The notes beneath the pieces are model-generated. The model had not been told where the DNA came from, searched no databases, and saw nothing but the letters and a program-made list of their open reading frames with translations. The position numbers and the translations under genes are program-made. From Paenibacillus thiaminolyticus (GTDB taxonomy: Bacteria > Bacillota > Bacilli > Paenibacillales > Paenibacillaceae), in the NCBI RefSeq assembly GCF_007066085.1, contig NZ_CP041405.1, positions 5,341,001 through 5,405,000 of the forward strand: a DNA stretch of 64,000 nucleotides, read 5' to 3'. Every line of letters starts with the position of its first letter. The first letter of the stretch is position 1. Of this stretch, positions 50,546 through 59,134 are shown piece after piece.

Positions 50546-51703
50546 ATGTTAGAAGTGAACAACGTCAGCAAATGGTATGACGATCGCCGGGGCGTGGAGG
50601 ATCTTCAATTCGCCATCGAGCAGGGCGAGATAGTCGGCTTCCTGGGGCCCAACGGGGCAGGTAAGACAACGACGATGCGCATGATTACCGGGTACTTGAA
50701 CCCGACTCGCGGCAGCATCTCGATTGGGGGCTTGACGATGGCGGAGGACGGCGCCCAGGCAAGAAGCAAGATCGGGTACTTGCCCGAGACGCCGCCCCTC
50801 TATCCTGACATGTCGGTGAAGGCGTATTTATCGTTTATCGCCGATCTGCGGGGAGTCCCTGTACGGGAGCAGAAGCAGCGCATCGCGGAAATGCTGGACA
50901 AGCTGGGGCTGCGCGGAAGAGAAAAGCAGATGATTCGCAGTCTGTCCAAAGGGTACAAGCAGCGGCTGGGCTTGGCGCAAGCCATTATGCATAAGCCCGA
51001 TCTGCTTGTGCTGGACGAGCCTACGTCCGGGCTTGACCCGAACCAGATTATTGAGATACGCGAGCTGATACGCGAATTGGGAGAGCAGCATACCGTTCTG
51101 CTCAGCACTCATATTTTGCCTGAGGTGAATACGTTGTGCAATCGGGTCCTCATCATCCATCAAGGCCGTCTTGTGCTGGATGAACGGCAGGATCGCCTTG
51201 GGTTAGTGATGGGGCAGACCTCCTCGCTGCAGCTGGAAGTGAAAGGACAGGAGTCCGAGATCATCCCTATTTTAACAGCCCTTCCCGAGGTAGTGTCTGT
51301 TGATGTCCTGGCTGAGGCCGCCGAGCCGGTACCCGGGAACGGGACGGAGCAGAAGAGAGAGACTGGGGATGAAGAGACTGAATCCCGTGCCAGCGTACGC
51401 TCCGGCAGTTCAGCTGCGGAGGCGGCGGCAGAATCCGGCATCGCGGCGGAACATGCGGGCGCGAATGAGGCGGGCGCCGGAATAGGAGCCGGGGAAGAGC
51501 AGACCGGAGCGTCGCAGCCGGATTCCGGCACTCCGATTGTTGCGCTTCGCGTCATTCCGGCAGAACAGACAGATGCGAGGGAGTCTATTTTTTTCGCACT
51601 TGCGAAGGCGGGTCACCCGATTCTCGAGATGAAGCGGGATACGACCAGTCTCGAGGACGTGTTTATTCGGCTTACGACCGAGGAGGAGGTGCAAGATGCG
51701 TAG
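50546..51703 (+). CDS. ABC transporter ATP-binding protein (GldA-like)
   Basis: 385 residues. Walker A GPNGAGKTTT (~37-46), signature LSKGYKQRLGLAQA (~133-146), Walker B LLVLDEPTSGLDPNQ (~153-167), His switch STHILPE. The usual ~300-residue plan is interrupted after ~255 by a ~75-residue Ala/Glu/Gly/Ser-rich insertion (ETESRASVRSGSSAAEAAAE and on) before the C-terminal VALRVIPAEQ...LEDVFIRL end. Overlaps the permease start by 8 bp. First gene of a four-gene exporter-like operon. Confidence 0.87.
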   Translation: MLEVNNVSKWYDDRRGVEDLQFAIEQGEIVGFLGPNGAGKTTTMRMITGYLNPTRGSISIGGLTMAEDGAQARSKIGYLPETPPLYPDMSVKAYLSFIADLRGVPVREQKQRIAEMLDKLGLRGREKQMIRSLSKGYKQRLGLAQAIMHKPDLLVLDEPTSGLDPNQIIEIRELIRELGEQHTVLLSTHILPEVNTLCNRVLIIHQGRLVLDERQDRLGLVMGQTSSLQLEVKGQESEIIPILTALPEVVSVDVLAEAAEPVPGNGTEQKRETGDEETESRASVRSGSSAAEAAAESGIAAEHAGANEAGAGIGAGEEQTGASQPDSGTPIVALRVIPAEQTDARESIFFALAKAGHPILEMKRDTTSLEDVFIRLTTEEEVQDA

Positions 51704-52409
51704 ATTTCGGGCGATCTTTCGCAAGGAGCTGCAAGCTTATTTCACCTCGCCGGCTTCTTATGTGGCGTTTGCTGTCTATATGCTTATTTCGAGCATGATG
51801 TTTTATTTGAATTTCGTGATGTTCCAGCCCAGTATCATTGATTTCCGGCTCGTCTCGGGCAATGCGGTGTTCATGTATGTCTTCGTCATTCCCATGTTGA
51901 CGATGCGGCTGCTGGCGGACGAGTTCCACCAAGGCACGGATGAGCTGCTGTTGACCTCACCGGCCCGGCTGAGCCACATCGTGATCGGCAAATATGCGGC
52001 GGCGCTTGTCGTGATGGTGCTGCTGGTTGGTCTCAGTCTGCTGTACCCGCTTATCATGTCGTTCTTCGGCCCGCTGGATTGGCCGGTTCTGCTTACTTCG
52101 GTACTCGGGATGCTGCTGTTAAGCGCAACGATGGCCGCCGTCGGCTTGTTCGCGTCCAGTCTGTCGCAGCACCAGATGGTGGCGGCAATCGCGGGCGTGG
52201 TCATGCTGCTTGCCTTCTGGCTGCTCGATATGCCCGCATCCACCTCTCCGGAATGGGGAAGCTGGATTGCGCCATTTGCCATGAATCTTCGTCTGGAGTC
52301 ATTTATGAAGGGTGTGATTAGCGGGGCGGACGTACTCTTTTTTGTAACGCTTTCCGCCGTGTTTATCGTGCTGAGTATTCAAGTGCTGGACAGAAAGCGG
52401 TGGAGGTAA
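51696..52409 (+). CDS. ABC transporter permease (GldF-like, ABC-2 type)
   Basis: 237 residues with six hydrophobic spans (~17-37, ~57-75, ~103-125, ~140-160, ~165-182, ~213-232). The motif RLLADEFHQGTDELLLTSPA (~68-87), with the amphipathic coupling segment, is typical of GldF/ABC-2 permeases. Forms the channel for the ATPase upstream. 1 bp gap to the next gene. Confidence 0.85.
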   Translation: MRRFRAIFRKELQAYFTSPASYVAFAVYMLISSMMFYLNFVMFQPSIIDFRLVSGNAVFMYVFVIPMLTMRLLADEFHQGTDELLLTSPARLSHIVIGKYAAALVVMVLLVGLSLLYPLIMSFFGPLDWPVLLTSVLGMLLLSATMAAVGLFASSLSQHQMVAAIAGVVMLLAFWLLDMPASTSPEWGSWIAPFAMNLRLESFMKGVISGADVLFFVTLSAVFIVLSIQVLDRKRWR

Positions 52410-52410
52410 C

Positions 52411-53799
52411 ATGAAGATGAAAACATGGCTGCGTCGTGGCAATGCGGCAATGATCTCGGCCGCAGTAGTAGGTATTTTCGTGCTGATGACTTATATATTT
52501 CAATCCTTCTCGGGATGGCAGTGGGACGTGACGAAGAATAAATCCTTTACGTTGTCGGAGCAGACGTTATCGGCGCTCGCTTCCATCGAGAATCCGATCG
52601 CCATTAAGCTGTTCACGACCCCGAACGATGATGAGGTGCTTGTTCGCGAGGTCGCCGACATGGCGGAGGAATATGCGAAGCGCAACCGGAATATTTCATT
52701 CAAGCGGTATGATCTGCTGAAGGAGCCTTCGCTTGCGGAGCAGTACAAGCTGACGGCAAGTTCGATTGTATTCGAACAGGGAACCCAGCGGAAAACGGTT
52801 GGCTTATTTGAAATGTTCCAAGCCGGGGATGGATATTCGTATCAGTTCAGCGGCGAGGAAAAAATGACACAGGCGCTGCGAAGCCTGGCTTCAGACAAAA
52901 AGTCAAAGGCTTACGTTCTTAGCGGTCATCAGGAATTGCCGCTGGCGCAAATGAATGTGCTCCGGACAAGCTTGGAGGAGGACAATGTGGAGCTCGAGGA
53001 TCTGAACCTGCTGCAGAAGGGCAGCATTCCAGAGGATGCCAATCTCATTATGATAATTGGGATCAAGCAGGATTTGAGCGACAAGGAAGCAGAACTGCTG
53101 CAGAAGTATGTGGAGGGCAATGGAAAGCTGTACATTGCGCTCGGGTTCAATGAAAAGATGGCCACGGAGTGGACGAATATCGATGGTCTGCTCAAGTCGC
53201 TCGGCGTCGAAAGCACGAACTCGGTCGCCGTCGAGCCATCGGAAGGATTGCTGTATGATCCGTTCACGATTATGCCGGATTATAACGAGCATCAGATGAC
53301 AGAGAAGCTTATCCAATACCGGATGATGATGACCTTGTCGTTAAGCATTCCGCTGAAGCTTAGCGAGAACGATACGTATGAAGTGCAAGAAATATTGCAT
53401 ACGACGGAACAAGCGTACGGAGAGACGGATATTCCGCGCCTGGTTCAAGAAGGCAGCGAACAGGATGATAAGGATATTGCAGGTCCATTGACACTCGGAT
53501 CGGTCGTCGAGTCGAAGGACGGGCAACCGAAAGCTGTCATAATCGGCGGCTCCAGCTATATGGCGGATGCTTATATTTATACGCAAGGCAATCGCGACTT
53601 CGCGTTGAACAGCATCCACTGGCTGGGGGAGAATCAGGATCAGGTAACGATCCGGCCGCGCGAGAAGGATGCCTACCAGCTTGCGTATTTAAGCCCGGTT
53701 CAAGGAAAAACGATTTTGTGGGTGACCGTCATCGGATTTCCGGCCGTGCTGCTTCTCATTGGAGCGGGACTATGGTGGAGAAGGAGATATGCGTCATGA
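52411..53799 (+). CDS. GldG-like ABC-associated membrane protein
   Basis: 462 residues. N-terminal transmembrane span (~13-33), a large extracytoplasmic domain beginning DVTKNKSFTLSEQTLSALAS (~42-61) as in the GldG family, and a C-terminal span (~438-457) followed by a WWRRRYAS anchor. Acts with the GldA/GldF-like pair; substrate unknown. Its stop overlaps the next start (ATGA). Confidence 0.85.
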   Translation: MKMKTWLRRGNAAMISAAVVGIFVLMTYIFQSFSGWQWDVTKNKSFTLSEQTLSALASIENPIAIKLFTTPNDDEVLVREVADMAEEYAKRNRNISFKRYDLLKEPSLAEQYKLTASSIVFEQGTQRKTVGLFEMFQAGDGYSYQFSGEEKMTQALRSLASDKKSKAYVLSGHQELPLAQMNVLRTSLEEDNVELEDLNLLQKGSIPEDANLIMIIGIKQDLSDKEAELLQKYVEGNGKLYIALGFNEKMATEWTNIDGLLKSLGVESTNSVAVEPSEGLLYDPFTIMPDYNEHQMTEKLIQYRMMMTLSLSIPLKLSENDTYEVQEILHTTEQAYGETDIPRLVQEGSEQDDKDIAGPLTLGSVVESKDGQPKAVIIGGSSYMADAYIYTQGNRDFALNSIHWLGENQDQVTIRPREKDAYQLAYLSPVQGKTILWVTVIGFPAVLLLIGAGLWWRRRYAS

Positions 53800-54767
53800 A
53801 GAAGCTGATGCCGGCCGCACTGCTGCTTATTGTCTTCGGCATTCTGTACTGGTATGCATCGGCGAATCATTTTTTCATCGATATAGACAAGGAAGCGGAA
53901 GCCGTGCCTGTCCTCGTGAAGGCGGCGGCCGAACAAGTAGATGCCATTGAATTGGAGACCGAAGGGAAGCAGTTGAAGCTAATAAAAGTGAAGGAAGAAT
54001 GGAAGGTGGAGGGGAACGAGGATTATCCGGTAAGCTCTTATGCGGTATCCGATTGGATCACGACGTTCACCGGCGTTGCGGGACAATCCGTTGTGGAAGA
54101 GGAAGCGGCGGATATGGCCAAGTACGGCCTTGATCATCCCGTTGCGGTGTACTCCATTCAAGAAGGAGGGAACGTCCGCCAGATTGAGGTCGGAGAGAAT
54201 ACCCCGGTTCCCGGAACGGTCTACGCCCGGGCAGATGGCGGGAAGACAGTCTATCAAGTGTCTGAATCCGACTTGTCGGGCCTGAAGCGCTCTGCCTTTG
54301 ACTTTGCCCGGAAGGAACCGTTGACGTTCACGCTGGAGGAAGTTCGGGAATTCAAGTGGTCATGGGAAGGACAAACTTATGATCTGAAAAAGGAGCCAAC
54401 AGCGGAAAATTCGGGCGATGAAACAGAGAATTGGAGCCTGAACGGCAACAAAGTGACGCAAGAAAAAGCGGTCTCGCTTATCAATGCTTTCCGCTTCCTG
54501 ATGATTGATCGCGAGCCAGAACGGGCACAGGCTATATCCGGATCCGGTGCGAAGGAGGATTGGCCGCTGACGATTACGCTGCAGCCAGAGACAATTGACC
54601 AGGTACAGCAGGAAGAGACAGCGGTGACGAAGCGATATGGCGGCTACATGAAAGAGGGGCATATGTGGATAACGCCGGAAGGCGGCGCATGGGCTTATCC
54701 GGTTGATGAGTCATCCTTCAATGAAGCGATTCAGACGTGGCAGGATGACGGCACACAGGATGAATGA
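53796..54767 (+). CDS. DUF4340-containing membrane-anchored protein
   Basis: 323 residues from ATG 53796 (GAAGGAGATAT upstream); an in-frame start at 53718 would lie well inside the previous gene. One N-terminal span (KKLMPAALLLIVFGILYWYA) then an extracytoplasmic region with WKVEGNEDYPVSSYAVSDWI (~70-89) and KYGLDHPVAVYSIQ, the two DUF4340 hallmarks. In many bacteria DUF4340 genes follow gldG-type genes, as here; the role is undefined. Confidence 0.83.
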   Translation: MKKLMPAALLLIVFGILYWYASANHFFIDIDKEAEAVPVLVKAAAEQVDAIELETEGKQLKLIKVKEEWKVEGNEDYPVSSYAVSDWITTFTGVAGQSVVEEEAADMAKYGLDHPVAVYSIQEGGNVRQIEVGENTPVPGTVYARADGGKTVYQVSESDLSGLKRSAFDFARKEPLTFTLEEVREFKWSWEGQTYDLKKEPTAENSGDETENWSLNGNKVTQEKAVSLINAFRFLMIDREPERAQAISGSGAKEDWPLTITLQPETIDQVQQEETAVTKRYGGYMKEGHMWITPEGGAWAYPVDESSFNEAIQTWQDDGTQDE

Positions 54768-54790
54768 CAATCCAATCCAAAGTAAAATCA

Positions 54791-54826
54791 GACACGGCTG
54801 CCGTTCACGGGCAGCCATGTCTTCTT
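54791..54826. terminator. Bidirectional terminator between the ABC operon and fabH
   Basis: GACACGGCTGCC pairs with GGGCAGCCATGTC (one bulge) around GTTCAC, with T-rich sequence beyond. Confidence 0.65.
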
Positions 54827-54833
54827 ATTGAAC

Positions 54834-55835
54834 TTATTGCACTTCAGGCCAGCGGAGCAGAAGCGCCGCTTGGGAGAAGCCGCCTCCGAACCCGTACAGC
54901 AATGTCGTATCGCCAGGCTTCAGCTTCCCTGCGGCCAGGGCGAGGGAGATGGCTAGCGGAATGCTTGCCGCTGATGTATTGCCATAATAGGTGACGCTCG
55001 TTAAGGTCCGTTCCATGGGAATGCCGCTTCGCTCACTAATCGCTTCGATCATTCGGAGGTTGGCGCTGTGCGGAACGAACCAGTCCACCGCATCCGCTTG
55101 CAGTTGAAGCTGGGACAGGATCTTTCCGACGCCGATAGGGATTTGCTGCAGCGCCCATTTATATAGTACGCGGCCGTTCTGCACCAATTTCCCATCCTCT
55201 CTAAGTTCTACATCTCCAATGCGGTCGGCGGTGGCGCGACGGTACAAGACCGCTTCCGTATCCCCCGTCGTAGCCGACAAGGAGGCCATAAAGCTGTCTC
55301 TTCGATCATCCGCCTCGAGCAGCATCGCTCCAGCGCCATCGCCGAACAATATGCAGGTGCTGCGATCGGTGTAGTCTACGGTCTGGCTCAGCACTTCCGT
55401 TCCGATCACGAGGACGCGCTGATGCAGGCCTGCCTCAATTAAGCCAATCCCTACCTGAAGTCCGCTAACGAAGCCTGCGCAGGCATTGGAAATATCGAGA
55501 GCCAATGCATGATGCATCCCGAGCCGAGCCTGGACAAGAGCCGCCGTATTCGGGAAAAAAGCATCCGGAGTGGATGTGGCAACCAATACCGCATCCACCT
55601 GCCGCAAGTCAATTCCGTGGCGCTCCGCCAAGTCATTGGCCGCCTTCACCGCCAGATCGGAGGCGTAGACGCCCGGATCCGCGATCCGGCGTTCCTTCAT
55701 TCCAGTACGCGTAACGATCCATTCATCATTCGTGTCCACCATCGCGGCCAGTTCGTTATTGGTCAATCGACGCTCGGGGACAAATGAGCCAAAAGCGGTA
55801 ATGCGGGCTTTCGTATGCAAACGTGTTATTGGCAT
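54834..55835 (-). CDS. fabH: Beta-ketoacyl-ACP synthase III
   Basis: 333 residues, leftward. Condenses acyl-CoA (in this group branched primers) with malonyl-ACP to start fatty-acid synthesis. Catalytic triad visible: Cys in SNACAGFVSGLQ (~115), His in WFVPHSANLRM (~250), Asn in YYGNTSAASIPLA (~280). N-terminal TNDEWIVTRTGMKERR (~33-48) and the GFGGGFS end are also typical. ATG after GGAGGGAA. A perfect FapR operator lies 25 bp upstream. It stands alone rather than next to fabF, so it may be a second fabH copy. Confidence 0.92.
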   Translation of the reverse strand: MPITRLHTKARITAFGSFVPERRLTNNELAAMVDTNDEWIVTRTGMKERRIADPGVYASDLAVKAANDLAERHGIDLRQVDAVLVATSTPDAFFPNTAALVQARLGMHHALALDISNACAGFVSGLQVGIGLIEAGLHQRVLVIGTEVLSQTVDYTDRSTCILFGDGAGAMLLEADDRRDSFMASLSATTGDTEAVLYRRATADRIGDVELREDGKLVQNGRVLYKWALQQIPIGVGKILSQLQLQADAVDWFVPHSANLRMIEAISERSGIPMERTLTSVTYYGNTSAASIPLAISLALAAGKLKPGDTTLLYGFGGGFSQAALLLRWPEVQ

Positions 55836-55859
55836 AGGTTTCCCTCCGGTATGCTGATA

Positions 55860-55876
55860 TTAGTACCTGGTACTAA
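55860..55876. promoter_or_regulatory. FapR operator
   Basis: TTAGTACCTGGTACTAA, identical to the known Bacillus FapR consensus TTAGTACCTGRTACTAA. It sits just upstream of fabH, so malonyl-CoA-responsive repression by FapR is expected. Confidence 0.88.
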
Positions 55877-55996
55877 ATAATAATGCTCCGATGCCGCCTT
55901 GTCAACGAAATTTGCAGCCGCTAAGGAAGAGATCTTGTCTGTCTGCGGAAATTTGCATAGTACAGAAAGGAGTGGCAAGGGCGGTAAAACCTATCG

Positions 55997-56025
55997 GCAT
56001 AACATCCCGGCCTCGGCGCATGCTA
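55997..56025 (+). promoter_or_regulatory. Candidate sigma-G promoter of the YhcN-type gene
   Basis: GCATA (55997-56001), 17 nt, CATGCTA (56019-56025), fitting the forespore sigma-G pattern (-35 GNATR, -10 CATNNTA). It lies 48 nt before the start codon. B. subtilis yhcN is a forespore gene. Confidence 0.5.
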
Positions 56026-56073
56026 AGTGTGGTGATAATCCACTTGAAATCATCTACACAAGGAGGAAAAGCG

Positions 56074-57243
56074 ATGCGTAAAAAGATGGTTCTGCTCACA
56101 TTGGCAGCGGCAATGGTCATGTCCATGGGGTTGACGGGCTGCGTGACGACCAAAGACAATGTCACGACGAGAAGCACCAAAAATAACATGCGTACCCGCA
56201 CAACCCATGACGGAATCTACCCTCTTGGCATGAATCCGAATTTGGACACCAACGCGAACAAATATCACGGTACCCGCTACGGAACCCGAGGTTATGGAGT
56301 AGACGGAGTTCGCGGCTATGGAGTAGACGGTACCCGTACTCGAGGCTACGGCGTAGACGGCATCGGTACTCGCGGCTATGGCGTTGACGGCATGGGCACT
56401 CGCGGCTACGGCGTAGACGGTATCCGAGGCTTGGGCCGTGGCTTGGGCATGGACGGAATAGGCACCCGTGGCTACGGATTAGACGGAATGCGCGGCTACG
56501 GCGCAGATGGAGTCGGCACCCGAGGCTATGGTGTTGACGGATCTACCCATGGTTATGGCACCCATGGCTATGGTACGCATGGTTATGGTACGCATAACTA
56601 TGGCATAACCGGCTATGGAGTTGACAGCAGCCGTCTGCACGGCTACGGCACCGGTACTCATTCCATGACCAACATGCACATGAACAAGAAGATCGCTGAT
56701 AAAATTGCCCGCATGAAGGGAGTCAAATCGGCGAACGTTATGTTGACCAACAATAATGCGTATGTGGCTGTGTCGACTGACGGCCATATGAAGACAAAAG
56801 GAACTGCAAAGGGAACTCATCACCTGAAGACAACAGGAACTCATCACCTGAAAACAAAGGCTACCCATCACCGTGGAACAGGCGCTAAAAGCCTGAGCAG
56901 CAAGGGCGGAACCGGAAATCTGAATGCGCGTTCCAAGACCCATGCACATAATATTGGCACAACCGGTGATGTGTCAGAGGACTTGAAAAAGCGCATTGCC
57001 GAGATTGTTAAAAAAGACGCGCCGCAATGCAATCAAGTATACGTGTCAGCCAACCCTGATTTCGTCCAACAGATGAATCAATTCATGAAGAGTTCGGCAG
57101 CCGGCCATCCGTTAACCGGATTTTCGAGCCAATTTCAAGACATGGTTCATCGTATTTTCCCAACTCAAGAAGCCGGAAAAACAACTCAGATGAACGTCAG
57201 CCATCCGAAGCGAATGCACAAAATGGCTCCTGGGGTAAGATAA
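56074..57243 (+). CDS. YhcN/YlaJ-type sporulation lipoprotein with repeat insertion
   Basis: 389 residues from ATG 56074 (AAGGAGGAAAAG upstream; earlier in-frame starts lack a ribosome site and signal peptide). Signal peptide with LTGC, lipidated Cys23. Residues ~65-190 are a Gly/Tyr-rich low-complexity region of nine or so RGYGVDG units, then THGYG units. The C-terminal part keeps the YhcN core, NKKIADKIARMKGVKSANVM (~208-227) and DLKKRIAEIVKKDAP.QVYVSANPDF (in part), itself split by a Thr/His/Lys-rich insert (KGTHHLKTTGTHHLKTKATH). Expected on spore membranes, germination-related by analogy. The family is usually ~150-200 residues, so the repeats double its size. Confidence 0.82.
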   Translation: MRKKMVLLTLAAAMVMSMGLTGCVTTKDNVTTRSTKNNMRTRTTHDGIYPLGMNPNLDTNANKYHGTRYGTRGYGVDGVRGYGVDGTRTRGYGVDGIGTRGYGVDGMGTRGYGVDGIRGLGRGLGMDGIGTRGYGLDGMRGYGADGVGTRGYGVDGSTHGYGTHGYGTHGYGTHNYGITGYGVDSSRLHGYGTGTHSMTNMHMNKKIADKIARMKGVKSANVMLTNNNAYVAVSTDGHMKTKGTAKGTHHLKTTGTHHLKTKATHHRGTGAKSLSSKGGTGNLNARSKTHAHNIGTTGDVSEDLKKRIAEIVKKDAPQCNQVYVSANPDFVQQMNQFMKSSAAGHPLTGFSSQFQDMVHRIFPTQEAGKTTQMNVSHPKRMHKMAPGVR

Positions 57244-57248
57244 CAAAC

Positions 57249-57297
57249 GGAAAGGTACCGCGTTCTGCGCTCTTGGCAGACAGGCGCGGTCCTTTTC
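57249..57297 (+). terminator. Terminator after the YhcN-type gene
   Basis: GGAAAGGTACCGCG pairs with CGCGGTCCTTTTC (one bulged base) across a 22-nt loop, ending in TTTTCGCT. Confidence 0.55.
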
Positions 57298-57389
57298 GCT
57301 ACATACGGTTTATCGTGCAGCATTCTGCCCGAATTTATGCAATAGTGACGGGGAACGCAGAGGATAGGCCCATTTTTGAGAAGCACCGC

Positions 57390-57417
57390 ACCAAGTGATA
57401 ACGCCCTTCATACTATA
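57390..57417 (+). promoter_or_regulatory. Sigma-K promoter of gerE
   Basis: AC (57390-57391), 17 nt, CATACTATA (57409-57417), an exact match to the mother-cell sigma-K pattern AC/CATANNNTA. gerE is known to be sigma-K dependent in B. subtilis. Confidence 0.75.
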
Positions 57418-57478
57418 ACTTTGACTGTATCCCTTAACCTTGTTAAATAACAAAAATCCGGGCAAGGAGGGGTGACAC

Positions 57479-57703
57479 TTGAAGGGTAGCGATCACAAAA
57501 GCAAGTTCCTGTTGACGAACCGTGAACGCGAAGTCTTTGAATTGCTTGTTCAAGACAAAACGACCCGCGACATCGCGCAACTGCTGTTCATTAGCGAGAA
57601 GACAGTCCGAAACCACATCTCCAACGTGATGCAAAAATTAAATGTGAAAGGTCGGTCGCAAGCGGTTGTCGAACTGATCAAGCTTGGGGAGTTAAAAATC
57701 TGA
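57479..57703 (+). CDS. gerE: Late sporulation regulator GerE
   Basis: 74 residues, the exact size of GerE, from TTG 57479 after AAGGAGGGGTGA. A stand-alone LuxR/FixJ-type helix-turn-helix: LTNREREVFELLVQDKTTRD (~12-31), then LFISEKTVRNHISNVMQKLN recognition helix region (~38-57) and KGRSQAVVELIKLGEL. Final regulator of the mother-cell cascade, activating and repressing spore coat genes. Nearly identical to the Bacillus protein in the DNA-binding part. Confidence 0.95.
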   Translation: MKGSDHKSKFLLTNREREVFELLVQDKTTRDIAQLLFISEKTVRNHISNVMQKLNVKGRSQAVVELIKLGELKI

Positions 57704-57816
57704 TGATAAGCCCATCGCCCTGACCATTGCAAACTTCTGCTCCTGCGGCAGCGCCTGACCCAAGGACAGAAGTTCTTGAATGAGCAAGTCGCTATGGCTT
57801 GCATTCAATAGATCAC

Positions 57817-57873
57817 AGCGTCGTCTGCCGGCTGCCCGCACACTGGGTCTGGCAGTTAGACGCTAATTTTTTT
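57817..57873 (+). terminator. Terminator after gerE
   Basis: AGCGTC..TCTGCC pairs with GGCAG..GACGCT, then AATTTTTTT. Located 114 bp after the gerE stop, in a 246-bp gap shared with the convergent nag operon. Confidence 0.6.
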
Positions 57874-57895
57874 GCCTCTAACTGCACAGAAAGAG

Positions 57896-57924
57896 AAGGC
57901 CCATGCTGCAGGAGCAAAGGCCTT
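57896..57924 (-). terminator. Terminator after nagA
   Basis: AAGGCC...GGCCTT hairpin 26 bp beyond the nagA stop; read leftward it is followed by TCTCTTTCTG. Confidence 0.45.
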
Positions 57925-57949
57925 GGAATAGCGTGAATTTGACGAGGGT

Positions 57950-59134
57950 TTAGGCTTGCTGCATATGGCTGCGGCCCTTGACCCAGACTTGCCGGATATT
58001 CAGATCGCCGTCAGTCCAGACAAGATCGGCTTGCTTGCCGACTTCGATGCTGCCGGTCACGTCATCGATGCGGAGTTGCTTCGCCGGATTGATGCTGGCC
58101 AGACGGGACGCTTCCACGAGGGACAGGCCTACCTGCTCGATGACGAAGCGGACAGCGCCGATCATCGTCAGGGTGCTGCCTGCCAGCGAATTGCCTTCCG
58201 TCAGCCGGGCTACTCCGTCCAGCACGGTAACTGGAAGGCCGCCCAGCTCGTAAGCTCCGTTCGGCATGCCCGCCGCGGACATCGCGTCCGTGATGAGCAC
58301 GAGCTTGCCCGGCGCTTTGGAGCGGGCGAGGAGCTTGATGCATGCGGGATGTACGTGATGGCCGTCCGCAATGACCTCAGCCGCAATCCGATCGTCGGTC
58401 AGGACCGCCCCGGCGACGCCCGGATTGCGGTGATGAACCGGCGACATCGCGTTGAAGGTGTGCACTGCCTGGTTCAGGCCGGCATTGACCGCCTCGGTCA
58501 CCTGCTCGAACGTCGCGTCGGTATGGGCGGCCGCCACATTGATGCCGTGAGCCCGCGACCAGCGAATCGCTTCGATCGCATGCTGCCGCTCCGGAGCGAG
58601 GCTCAACTGCTTCATGACGCCCGGATGGTTCTTCTCCCATGCTTCCAGCCACTCGATTTGCGGATCAAGCATATAGGCTTCGTTCTGCGCTCCTTTGTAC
58701 TTCGGATTGACGAACGGTCCTTCGAGGTGAAGGCCCGTCAGCTGCGCATAAGGCATATCCTGCTTCATATAGGCGTCTACGGCAGCGACGACTGTGTCCA
58801 GCGCTTCGCGGGACTGCGTCATAGACGTGGCGAGCATCGCCGTCGTGCCATGCTCCATATGGAAGCGTGTGATCGTATCATAGGCTTCCGCGGTCGCGTC
58901 CATGAAGTCGGCGCCGAAGCCGCCGTGGACGTGCACATCGATGAAGCCGGGCAGCACATATCCGCCTTCGGCATCGATGGCCTCGTCAAGCCATATGCGT
59001 TCCTTATCCGACAATTGTCCCGATGTGCCGATGAAGGCAATGCGCCCTTCCTCCACGCGGACGACGCCATCCGCCAGGATGCCGTTCGGCGTCACGACGT
59101 TAGCTTGCTTCACCGTAAATGTTGACTTACTCAT
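57950..59134 (-). CDS. nagA: N-acetylglucosamine-6-phosphate deacetylase
   Basis: 394 residues, leftward. Removes acetate from GlcNAc-6-P. Amidohydrolase fold: metal-site DVHVHGGFG (~62-70, HxH), EGPFVNPKYKGAQ (~136-148, metal Glu), AAHTDATFEQ (~205-214, His), HTFNAMSPVHHRNPG (~228-242, His), and catalytic Asp in VLITDAMSAAGMPNG (~281-295). Start overlaps the nagB end by 8 bp. Last gene of the rpiR-nagB-nagA operon. Confidence 0.93.
   Translation of the reverse strand: MSKSTFTVKQANVVTPNGILADGVVRVEEGRIAFIGTSGQLSDKERIWLDEAIDAEGGYVLPGFIDVHVHGGFGADFMDATAEAYDTITRFHMEHGTTAMLATSMTQSREALDTVVAAVDAYMKQDMPYAQLTGLHLEGPFVNPKYKGAQNEAYMLDPQIEWLEAWEKNHPGVMKQLSLAPERQHAIEAIRWSRAHGINVAAAHTDATFEQVTEAVNAGLNQAVHTFNAMSPVHHRNPGVAGAVLTDDRIAAEVIADGHHVHPACIKLLARSKAPGKLVLITDAMSAAGMPNGAYELGGLPVTVLDGVARLTEGNSLAGSTLTMIGAVRFVIEQVGLSLVEASRLASINPAKQLRIDDVTGSIEVGKQADLVWTDGDLNIRQVWVKGRSHMQQA

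Noticed and set aside
57956..59125. A 389-codon plus-strand frame opposite nagA
   Set aside because: Antisense shadow of a GC-rich gene. nagA carries all amidohydrolase motifs and a good ribosome site.
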